From Chondrilla cf. caribensis (taxonomy: Eukaryota > Porifera > Demospongiae > Chondrillida > Chondrillidae), in the NCBI GenBank assembly GCA_964020155.1, contig OZ026569.1, forward strand, positions 1,608,971-1,672,970: a stretch of 64,000 nt of DNA, given 5' to 3'. The notes beneath the pieces were generated by a model that saw only the letters and a program-made list of their open reading frames with translations, was not told the origin of the DNA and ran no database searches. The translations under genes were made by a program, and so were the position numbers. This document shows, one piece after another, positions 36,676 through 64,000 of the stretch (positions are counted from its first letter, which is position 1; every line of letters begins with the position of its first letter).

Positions 36676-38734
36676 ATTATGATAATATAATATAACTGTA
36701 GTATAATAATTTATATTGCGCGAAGAAAGATGTCCGCTTTCGAAAGGCCGAGAATTATAAATTATCATTAATTAATTAAAATTATTATTAATCAGCCTGG
36801 GTACACTTAAGGATACCATTAATTGATATATATAGTCGCTGAGATGGATGGTTTTAGAGGAAAGAGTGACAGAGAGAAGACAGCGTTCATATTATCACAA
36901 GCCTGTTCAAAGAATAACATTTTAAATCATCTTAACATAATGTGGTCAGCCAGATTTGGTGTGTAACTCATTATTTTGTAATTGTGATGGACTAGTGTAC
37001 TAGATACTCAATAGTTAATTCTGTTGTTGTGTATTGATGTATAGTGCTACATAGGACCAATGGTATGTCCTAGTACCTTCGGGTGTGGTGCACTCAAATA
37101 ATTATTGATTGATTGATTGATATAAATTGGTCTAGACCTACTACGGAATTCGAACGCATGCAACTGCTTCTCCGAACGTAGTGGGGCATTACAACTCGTA
37201 CCGTGGCAGAAAGGCACGTTGCGCATAGGGAGCAATACAAAATTAGTCTGGTTATAGCTATAAGAATTCTAGACACTACATTGTCGAACGAAACCTCAAT
37301 ATTTCTTGGAGACATTAGCTAATACCAAACAATCTGAATCTTTTTGTCAACGAATGCTTTCCAATGATCACGTTTGACCTATTATAACGTTGTCCGTTAG
37401 AGCATCGTCGATAAGATCGTATATACATAGTCTGTTCTAGCGTTAAGTGAGTTAATCTCATAGCATGTCTGCAGCTAGGATGTAGCAGTGTTCATCCATG
37501 GAAAACATCAAGCTGTACTGTTGATATCGTTATGGTTATGCTAGGACATTGTGCTTTTGCAATGGCCTGCCAATGTGGCAGTATATATGTTGCCTCCAAT
37601 AATCCCAACTTTTTAGGAATGTGTTATCCCTATACTTTGACAGCACTGGAATCAGAGCATTTTTATCCAGAACAGCTACTTAAGTATTCACTCTGTCATG
37701 CTAAATCAACTTCCTGCCCACACGTTACAGCCTGTGCATCCTAATCACTCCATGTGATGGTGGTATTTCACACTTTCTGAACCACATCATGTTTGCCTCA
37801 ATCTGTTACATGACATTTGGGCTTTTAGTCTCCCATTCTGTATCAAATCAGGTTGGAGCCTCTGTATATATAGGTGTAGGAACCAGGGGACAGGGGGAGG
37901 GGGCACTTGCCCCTCAAATATTAGAAAGTGGGCATTGTCCCTCCAAACTATACAGCAAAATGAACTTACAAAATGCTGAATTACCGTAAAATGGAGTGAT
38001 ATAACCTACAACTCATGAACCAAAATTGTTGCATTCTAGTAAATTATGAGTGGGAAAAAAATTCACTGAATTGCTTCCAACAAGCATGTGCCGCATTGTC
38101 CTCCATTGTAGTGTAACACGTTATACTGTATGCATAAGCGTGTGACTGGGATCTGATTCTCTTTGACCCCTTTACACTATAGCCCAGTTTAAGCAGCCAA
38201 CTGCCGACAGCCCAACTATGGCCTCATTTGACCAGTTGGATATGGCTACTGCCTAATGATCACATATGTACTATACCTCAATCACACAACGCTGGACATC
38301 TTCCTATACCTATGGTATATATTTTACTTATACTGGAAATAATTATAATTACCAAGTAATCAAGCAATGAATCACTGACAACTTGAGCACAATAAATAAT
38401 AAAGCAGCAAAATAAAATTGTTAAATGTACATTAAATATACATAATATATATATACAGTAACTATAACAGTGTACACGTAGTTCACTGATTTGTATAAAA
38501 TTGAAGTCATATTACATTGCACATAAATAAACTACAATAAGACACAGGAGACTTTCCCGACAGTTCACAGTATTTACAAATAATGCACATTAACATTCCA
38601 TTTATACGTTTGACATCACTATAATGTACAAGTAAAATTCATTCAACCATATATTTACAAATTAAACTGATTTGTTGACACATTCAATAAATGTACGCTA
38701 ATTTTCGAATATAGCATAACACAACCAATTGAGC
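36676..38734. other. Intergenic DNA between LAAO copy 4 and the 38735 gene
   Basis: Contains a minus-strand tRNA-derived SINE (37045-37215). Otherwise AT-rich, with no open frame that looks coding. A G-rich patch (gaaccaggggacagggggag) lies near 37880. Confidence 0.6.
37045..37215 (-). repeat. tRNA-derived SINE-like element
   Basis: On the minus strand a tRNA-like head carries the B-box-like GCGTTCGAATTCC, near the RNA polymerase III consensus GGTTCGANNCC. A (TCAA)n-like stretch follows, then the body caataattatttgagtgca ... ggtcctatgtagcac, which also occurs at 14655-14735. An A box is not clear. Confidence 0.55.
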
Positions 38735-39922
38735 TCAGAACATTTTATGAGGGGACAATTTAGGAGGAGTGGGGATTCCAATTTTGGGTAACTGTAGACT
38801 GGGGAAGGGATGCCTTTGTTTAAGAGAATAATCTTGGTCGTGATCTACTACATCCAAGAAATCAAGTGTACTTCCCCGTTCCAAAACACTTTGGTTGCTC
38901 TCGGGTACAGATAATGACATGTCAAATTCCGTAACAATTTGGCCAGGAGTTGGGGAGATAGAGAACTGTGTACCACTCTCCACGAGATGGAACTGATGCA
39001 TGGCACTGGAACAAGTGTCACTTTCTCTGCTGATAGGTTTAGGGGAGTGCTGCAATTCTCTACATGATCCAGCTGTTTCCACAGGGCAGTTGAAGGTGTC
39101 CATCTTGTCTTCCCTACATTTTTCAGTGATTTGAGCTTTTTCAGTTTCAATTTTCTTCTGTTTGGCGAGAAAGATATCAGTGAGTTCAGTATAAATCTCC
39201 GGACTGTGACTTTGAAGCATTTTTCGTAAGTTTTTCTTAATATAATCGACATAATTCACTTTGCCAAATGCCTTTGCTGACGGAAATGAAGAAATAAGCC
39301 TATCTAGTGTAGTTCTTAATGCATCCGCTTCACTAGATTGCCCATGATCCATGGATTCTTCTGGTTCCTTACTAGGCGAGAGCACTTCACAACAGTCCAG
39401 TTCCCGAGTCGATCTCGAAGCAACTCCAGCGCTGAGAGGTTTATCCACTGTTCGTACTTCTGGACTAGCATGTACCTTATGCATAATGTTCTGGTGTAGT
39501 CCCAACACTCGGTGTAGCTCATCATCAATATTTTGACACTTGAGGTTTCCTAATGGCTTTCTTCTTAAGATACCATTGGATGCTTTCCCCTGTTCATAAA
39601 TCCCAGCTTTAAGCTTCTGTGTTAGTCTGTTGGCTGAAATCATCACGGGGCCATGGGAATTTTTGCTATCGGCTGTAATTTTCCCTTGCATCCTCTGAAT
39701 TTTGGTAATTGGACTTACAGGCCTAACTTGAAATACGTTATTCTCTTGGTCTTGAAGTGAGCTCGCATCATATTTGCTTTTCTTGCTTCGTTTACCCACC
39801 ACATGTACACGCGCCTTGTCTTTTTTTCTTGGTTTACCGCCTCCTCTCTTTGTACCAGTACAGTTCGCTGCCCTATTCATGGGTTCTTTAACGAAAGTCT
39901 CCAAATTATGAAGAAAATCCAT
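38735..39922 (-). CDS. Unrecognised single-exon protein, 395 aa
   Basis: I do not recognise the family. The start at 39922 has a good context (purine at -3, G at +4). The N-terminal third is basic (KRGGGKPRKKDKAR, KRSKKSKYD), suggesting a nuclear protein. The rest is low-complexity and Ser/Pro-rich. One probably folded segment lies near residues 220-270 (RLISSFPSAKAFGKVNYV, YIKKNLRKMLQSHSPEIYTE, LTDIFLAKQKKIETEK) and is predicted helical or coiled-coil. The C-terminus is LPKIGIPTPPKLSPHKMF. It is transcribed divergently from the MUL1-like gene, with 205 bp between start codons. The length of the open frame on an AT-rich background supports a real gene. Confidence 0.75.
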   Translation of the reverse strand: MDFLHNLETFVKEPMNRAANCTGTKRGGGKPRKKDKARVHVVGKRSKKSKYDASSLQDQENNVFQVRPVSPITKIQRMQGKITADSKNSHGPVMISANRLTQKLKAGIYEQGKASNGILRRKPLGNLKCQNIDDELHRVLGLHQNIMHKVHASPEVRTVDKPLSAGVASRSTRELDCCEVLSPSKEPEESMDHGQSSEADALRTTLDRLISSFPSAKAFGKVNYVDYIKKNLRKMLQSHSPEIYTELTDIFLAKQKKIETEKAQITEKCREDKMDTFNCPVETAGSCRELQHSPKPISRESDTCSSAMHQFHLVESGTQFSISPTPGQIVTEFDMSLSVPESNQSVLERGSTLDFLDVVDHDQDYSLKQRHPFPSLQLPKIGIPTPPKLSPHKMF

Positions 39923-40127
39923 TTCGAAATAAGGCTACACACCAATGTTCCTCTGTTTACCGCGCCCGTTCAAAACTAGAGCGAAATGACAGACATTTGG
40001 CGGGACGCGGTTACTATAGAAACCAAACCTCCCTTCAAACCACTGTAGTTTACTGGGGCCATATTATACATGTACAAGCGGGTATGAATATGTACTAATG
40101 CTACGTTACATACAACGCTTGGATGAA
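39923..40127. promoter_or_regulatory. Candidate bidirectional promoter
   Basis: Space of 205 bp between the start codons of the 38735-39922 gene (-) and the MUL1-like gene (+). Locally GC-richer (ccgcgcccgttc, ggcgggacgcgg) than the surroundings. Inferred from geometry. Confidence 0.4.
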
Positions 40128-40967
40128 ATGGCCGACAATGGTTGGAGTGAAGAATTGTTTGTTGTTGGAGGTGCAGTGATTGTTGGCGGCATTTCACTGG
40201 GTATTAGTTACCTATTCGATTCGCTGTCAAGAAAACAGGCTCAAAAAGCTGCTTATTTACACGCTACCCCAAAGTTTAAGTCGTTTGGGACCGATTTATA
40301 CCGGTATCTCAATAGTCAGCCCTCACAACAGGCTAATGTCCTCGTAGAGGGTACGGTTCAGAAATTAGACGAGTTTCATATGTATTCTGAAAAAGCTGGA
40401 GTAAGTGGTGCCGGTAGAGCTGTAAACACCATACAGCATTATAAAGTAAGGAATGAACATAGCGGAAGGAAGTGGAATCACACATCAGCTACAACTGAAA
40501 ATTTGTGTTTATCTGTTCCTTTCAATCTGAAGGGACAGGATGGCAAAGTAGTTAGAGTAGAAAATGCGCACAGTGCAAATGGTTTCCGAGGAATACTGTC
40601 AGTGGCTTATAAGGAGGACTCAACTCACGAAGGAAAGACTTTGGGAGATTTTGCAATCGATATGACTGTTAATAAGATACCAATGGGAAAGCAAGTCACA
40701 GAACTCATGTTATATTTTGGTGCCCCATTTGCTGGATATGGTCAAGCTAAACTCCAGTCAAAGTTCATGAATTCTGAGATACTGTTATCTCCGAAAGAGG
40801 TTTCGACCAGTATCAATTCTCTTATCTCAAACAATGAAAGTATGGCCAATGTGTATCGTTTTCTCTCCTGGATAAGTTTTGCATTGGTGGGTGGAGTTGT
40901 TGTGTTTATTATTGTACCCAAAGTAATGAAAATAGTACAGGAGAAATCCAGAGGTAACAGACAGTGA
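40128..40967 (+). CDS. MUL1/MAPL-like mitochondrial membrane protein lacking a RING finger
   Basis: Resembles MUL1 (mitochondrial ubiquitin ligase of the outer membrane). It has an N-terminal membrane segment (ELFVVGGAVIVGGISLGISY), then the intermembrane-space MAPL/BAM domain. Recognisable blocks are VLVEGTVQ, ENLCLSVPFNL, DMTVNKIPMGKQVTELMLYF, GAPFAGYG and ILLSPKEV. A second membrane segment (WISFALVGGVVVFIIVP) is followed by a short basic tail (KIVQEKSRGNRQ). The single exon gives 279 aa from the ATG at 40128 (strong context, A at -3, G at +4). An upstream ATG at 40098 in a poor context would add 10 residues. MUL1 proteins normally carry a C-terminal cytosolic RING; none is seen here or in the next kilobase. 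Without it the protein cannot be a ligase by itself. Confidence 0.75.
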   Translation: MADNGWSEELFVVGGAVIVGGISLGISYLFDSLSRKQAQKAAYLHATPKFKSFGTDLYRYLNSQPSQQANVLVEGTVQKLDEFHMYSEKAGVSGAGRAVNTIQHYKVRNEHSGRKWNHTSATTENLCLSVPFNLKGQDGKVVRVENAHSANGFRGILSVAYKEDSTHEGKTLGDFAIDMTVNKIPMGKQVTELMLYFGAPFAGYGQAKLQSKFMNSEILLSPKEVSTSINSLISNNESMANVYRFLSWISFALVGGVVVFIIVPKVMKIVQEKSRGNRQ

Positions 40968-41982
40968 AAAACATATATAAACAGATTTAGTAATCTTCAT
41001 CAGAAATGTAGTATTTTGTGCTTGATAGGTATATATACGTATATATATATATTATATATATCATTTCATTGTGATTGATGTGTGTGCATGTGTCTACTCA
41101 TAGATTTTGTATACTTACAGTGAATTTTCATTAATATCTATCTTAATTTAATTCTGAAATATGTTGGATTATAATGAATTTGGCAGATTCATTGGATATT
41201 TGTGACTGTTAATACATATATTATGTTCACCTGCATATTGGCATTGGGAAAGGACTCTTCACTGTTGGCATACTACTGGGTATATGTAATAGTTATATCC
41301 TGGTGTGGTGAATGATAGACAATTTATACTGCAAATATGCGCATACGTAGCTCAATGTAACATATCATATGCAATAGAAATGTTTTTACTAATTTCATGC
41401 CTTGTTCTCACTCAACTAATCCTAACAATGAAACCTGCATGGTGACCTGTGCTACATGGCTTATGTACAAACAGTTTTTCCTTTGATATACCCCTCAACC
41501 AGGATATAAGTATCTATACATGTATAGTGTCAACAGGTTATGTAGTTTGGTCTTTATGGTTTTACACTTCCACTGATCTAACCTTCCATTCTTAAAGTCT
41601 GTCAGACTGTGTGTGAGATGCGTGTGCAGTATATTATAATATTACATTGCATGATAATTATAATATTATTATGTAGTGGGTCTATAATAATTACAGTATA
41701 AACTTATTGTATAATACCATCACAACATATGTACGTACTTGAATAATAGTATGGGTCATAAACACTTATAATATTATTGATAATCAAAATATTTATGGTT
41801 ATATAAATGATACATACATACATGCATACATATAATATACATGCTGTACATTAGGGATATTAATTATACCCATAAATACATAAATTATACAGCTGTCTAC
41901 TATCCCATGCATGTATTAACCGACTACTGGAACTAATAATCATAGGTTTAAAATGGACATAAGTGTTCACACAACCAATCAC

Positions 41983-42013
<31 letters not shown>

Positions 42014-42092
42014 TGGATGCTCATACACGCACGCACACACACACGCACATACACATACACACACACATATTGCATGCACACATAAACCACAA
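40968..42092. other. Convergent intergenic region between MUL1-like and GID8
   Basis: AT-rich. A MITE-like fragment (cagtgaattttcattaat) lies near 41119 and a CA/CG-rich repeat at 41984-42068 abuts the GID8 stop. No gene seen. Confidence 0.6.
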
Positions 42093-42815
42093 TCACAGCT
42101 CGATCTGTCCAGTTGTTATGTCTTTAATTTTGGGCGCTTTCACATTTTTCTTCTCAAGGACTTCTTGCGTCCACATCACCAATTTCATCAATGCTGTCAG
42201 TCTATCTGGTACAATTGTGTTCTGTCGATCAACAATAGCAGCATTGAGTTCACTAGCCACTTTACTACGCTGTGAGGACTTAAGCATTTCTGAAAATGGC
42301 ACTTGTGCATTACGATCCAGAGCCAAAAGTGTCATTGACTTTTCCAACTCTTCGAGAATTTCAGGTTTTTCTTCGCCACATATTGACAATTCCGTTTGTG
42401 CGAATTCAAGCGCTTGGTCAATCCTACCCTCCTTGATGTACTCCAGAAGTCGTTGCTGTTGTAAGTGGAAGTGAAGCTTTGGGTTTGTGTCGAGAATCTC
42501 TGGTTCAAGGTCATTCACCATCTCAATGGCCTTGGGAATGTCACCCCTCTCTACAGCATTCCTGATGGCCGTCTGCTGGTCCATCAAACTCGTGTCATAA
42601 GGAGGAGGAGTTACATTGGCCTCTGATGCGAGGTTCAAAGCAGCTTCTTTGAATCCCTCGCGAACTAGGTAATCCATTATCACTTGATCCAACTGTCCTC
42701 GAGGAATCTGAAATTTCTGCGTTCTAGCAATCCACTTATCCTCACTAATATCATCTTCTTGTGTTTTAGACGATGTTGGGGTACTGGGTCTAAAAGAAGG
42801 TGAAAGGTAACTCAT
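42093..42815 (-). CDS. GID8: GID8 homologue (CTLH E3 ligase subunit)
   Basis: Subunit of the CTLH/GID E3 ubiquitin ligase, a cytosolic and nuclear complex. Single exon, 240 aa (human GID8 is 228). LisH motif near residues 38-70 (QLDQVIMDYLVREGFKEAALNL). CTLH domain follows (IRNAVERGDIPKAIEMVNDL, PEILDTNPKLHFHLQQQRLL, EYIKEGRIDQALEFAQTEL), then the CRA region (LALDRNAQVPFSEMLKSSQR, LMKLVMWTQEVLEKKNVKAP). Domain order and length match the family throughout. The start at 42815 has A at -3. It is divergent from the centrin-like gene, with 92 bp between start codons. Confidence 0.95.
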   Translation of the reverse strand: MSYLSPSFRPSTPTSSKTQEDDISEDKWIARTQKFQIPRGQLDQVIMDYLVREGFKEAALNLASEANVTPPPYDTSLMDQQTAIRNAVERGDIPKAIEMVNDLEPEILDTNPKLHFHLQQQRLLEYIKEGRIDQALEFAQTELSICGEEKPEILEELEKSMTLLALDRNAQVPFSEMLKSSQRSKVASELNAAIVDRQNTIVPDRLTALMKLVMWTQEVLEKKNVKAPKIKDITTGQIEL

Positions 42816-42907
42816 TATTTCCCCTCCAAATATGAACTGAGTGTGGCGTCCGGGCCGAAAGGAACCACAAAAATGGCTGAAGGGATTTTCCCTTTCGAGT
42901 ACACAAT
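42816..42907. promoter_or_regulatory. Candidate bidirectional promoter, GID8 / centrin-like
   Basis: Only 92 bp separate the two opposing start codons. Inferred from geometry; no TATA box seen. Confidence 0.45.
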
Positions 42908-44225
42908 ATGGCCGCTTCCTTGTCGGAACAAGAGAAACGAGATTTGAGATTCGTTTTCAACGTGTATGATCCAAAGAATGACGGCGTAATTTCAGCAGAT
43001 GACGTAATAAGGGCTATGTCTGCACTAGGATTCGCACAATCGAGAGAAGTTGTGGAAGTACGTGAATCTGCATTCCGGTATCTGTTGTTCATTATACTGC
43101 TAGACCACTTAGTCAGGAAGGCGACTCTACAGGTTCCAGTATGGGTATGGACACTCACTGCTGCGTAGTATAGAGTTTCTATGGTATTAATTAGCTCTAG
43201 TACTCTAGTACTAGTATCATGTACTGGGTGCCTTAATAGTAGCCCCTGGCTATTGGCCTCCCCAGTTTAAATAAGATTCCCTGATCCCTGGTCCCTGATC
43301 ATATGGTCCACTAATGTAGCATAGCTAAGGCCCAAACTGGCTTTATGAATGAAACAGAAAATAAATAGGTAGATACATAGATGAATTGATAGATAGATAG
43401 AGAATTTATTTGTCAACCAGGATTGCTGCATCCACTGTGTGGGTTTTCATGCAGGTCCTGGATAGGCAGAAAGGCTTACCCTCCCCCAACAGGAATAATA
43501 TTATGAAGGGATGAGTCTGGCTACGCGAGACTAATGATCTACATGGATAATTTGGAATTGATAGTATTTGCTATCCTTGAACTTCCTCACCACTTAACTA
43601 CTAATGTTGATGTATTTGAATGCATAAGTACTTGTGTGTGCACTATCCTCAGTATATTCATGCCTTGAGCTGATAAACTGCACCGTTTCCAACCTACATT
43701 TGAGGCATGAGAGCATATGTTTTTGCTGATTACTGTGTGAACAGGTGTTGTAGCTCTGCTAGGTTCCACCAACCAGGTCAATTTCCACATCCTAATTTTG
43801 ATTGGCAATTATTGGTCGACCTGGTTGATGAGACTGCAATCTACTTGAGGTATTGTGCTAATAACGGCTTGTTTGTTTCTCGTGTGGTGTAGTCAATGAT
43901 ATCTCAGCTGAGCAGCACATCAGGAAAAAGAGGGACAGGAGTCAACATTGAAGAATTTTTCCAAATCGTGTCTTCCTGTCAGGGTGACGCGTTTGACTTC
44001 CATGAAGAAATTACGAAAGGTTTTCTGCTAATGGACAAAGACAAGGATGGGTTCATCGGTTTGAATGATTTGAAATCCCTTTGTAAGGAATTGGACGTTG
44101 CACTCAAAGATGACGAGCTAGATGATATGATCTATGAAGCAGATTTGGATGGAGATGGGAAGGTGAACCAGGAAGAGTTTGTCAAAATGATGCTCCGGAC
44201 CTGTCTATACAACCAACAAGTGTAG
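42908..44225 (+). CDS. Centrin/caltractin-like EF-hand protein
   Basis: Calcium-binding protein of the centrin/calmodulin superfamily, likely at centrioles or basal bodies. Two exons, 42908-43057 (50 codons) and 43893-44225, join in phase 0 to 160 aa, close to the centrin length of about 170. EF-hand 1 (DPKNDGVISADD) and EF-hand 3 (DKDKDGFIGLND) have a non-acidic or short residue at key positions. EF-hand 2 has lost its loop acids. EF-hand 4 (DLDGDGKVNQEE) is canonical. The ending MMLRTCLYNQQV resembles the centrin MxxTxLY end. The start has A at -3 and G at +4. Sequence is clearly diverged from standard centrins 1-3, so it may be a lineage-specific paralogue. Confidence 0.85.
43216..43280. 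repeat. Retroposon-end repeat in the centrin-like intron
   Basis: Second copy of the repeat at 14456-14543 (tactgggtgcctt ... ccagtttaaataag). Confidence 0.6.
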
Positions 44226-44672
44226 CATGGTCATCATAATATACTATCATGTGAAAGTGAATTAGGGCACATGTACATTATGTATATATATATATATAAT
44301 ATTATATGTATGCATATGTGTACACTGGTATATATATATACGTAATTTTATGGTTTTTATGTATCTTTATTATAACATGCACATTATATATAGTACACAC
44401 ACGTTGTAATATGTTCAATTAAATTGCCTTGTGTATTAAATTAATACTATTATTATTATCGTACGTAGATACGCAATTATATTATTCTAATAACCATACT
44501 ATGTATAATCCAGCAATAAAATTATTAATAATAACTATAATAATGTAGCTACATACAGTAATCAATAAACATTTATGTGTAATTTTATTATGTTACTGTG
44601 ATTAAAAACAAATAATATAATTATATTATATTATAATGATTAAGAAGGAATGCAAGTTCTGGCATACATGCA
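44226..44672. other. Convergent AT-rich spacer between centrin-like gene and SETDB1
   Basis: TATA-rich simple sequence with no open frame. It must contain both 3' ends. Confidence 0.6.

Positions 44673-64000
<19,328 letters not shown>

Noticed and set aside
37120..37215. Functional tRNA gene
   Set aside because: Only a B-box-like motif is visible. No cloverleaf or clear A box could be drawn, and the body matches a dispersed repeat.
37532..37744. 70-aa open frame on + in the intergenic region
   Set aside because: No recognisable motif, splice context or neighbour supporting it. Length is compatible with chance.

Overview
This is animal nuclear DNA. It has spliced genes with GT-AG introns, a SETDB1-type histone methyltransferase, GID8, a centrin and a MUL1-like protein. 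It also has TTAGGG-class telomere-like repeats, long (CA)n tracts and many small inverted-repeat transposons. AT-rich noncoding DNA, compact head-to-head gene pairs and the protein types suggest an early-branching marine invertebrate. A sponge is my best guess, but this is inferred and not proven by the sequence.

Layout. 1-3033 (-): 5' part of an unrecognised gene running off the left edge. 3097-36532: a cluster of four flavin amine oxidase / L-amino-acid oxidase-like (LAAO) genes and one and a half cytosolic sulfotransferase (SULT) genes. LAAO copies 1 and 2 lie in tandem on +. Copies 3 and 4 lie on -, each interleaved with a SULT on + as a duplicated unit of about 10-12 kb. All LAAO copies share one four-exon structure with exons of 418, 183 and 102 nt plus a long last exon. 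Copy 4 is frameshifted and SULT copy 2 lacks exon 1. Intron 1 of copy 4 and the intergenic DNA hold a decayed Ty3/gypsy element with 5-bp target duplications, a LINE 3' fragment, a Penelope-like relic and several MITEs.

36.7-44.2 kb is gene-dense: an unrecognised single-exon gene (-), a RING-less MUL1-like membrane protein (+), GID8 (-) and a two-exon centrin-like protein (+). These form two head-to-head pairs. 44673-64000 (-) is one gene, a SETDB1 orthologue open at the right edge. I could follow 20 exons in one continuous reading frame: disordered N-terminus, Tudor block, MBD, pre-SET, bifurcated SET with a large insertion, post-SET. Its introns are crowded with (CA)n arrays, minisatellites and twin hAT-type elements.

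Functionally, the left half is a lineage-expanded oxidase/sulfotransferase cluster, plausibly for amino-acid oxidation with H2O2 production (defence or metabolism) and sulfo-conjugation. The right half holds housekeeping genes: ubiquitin-ligase subunit, calcium-binding cytoskeletal protein and H3K9 methylation. No prokaryote-type system, CRISPR array, tRNA or rRNA was seen.
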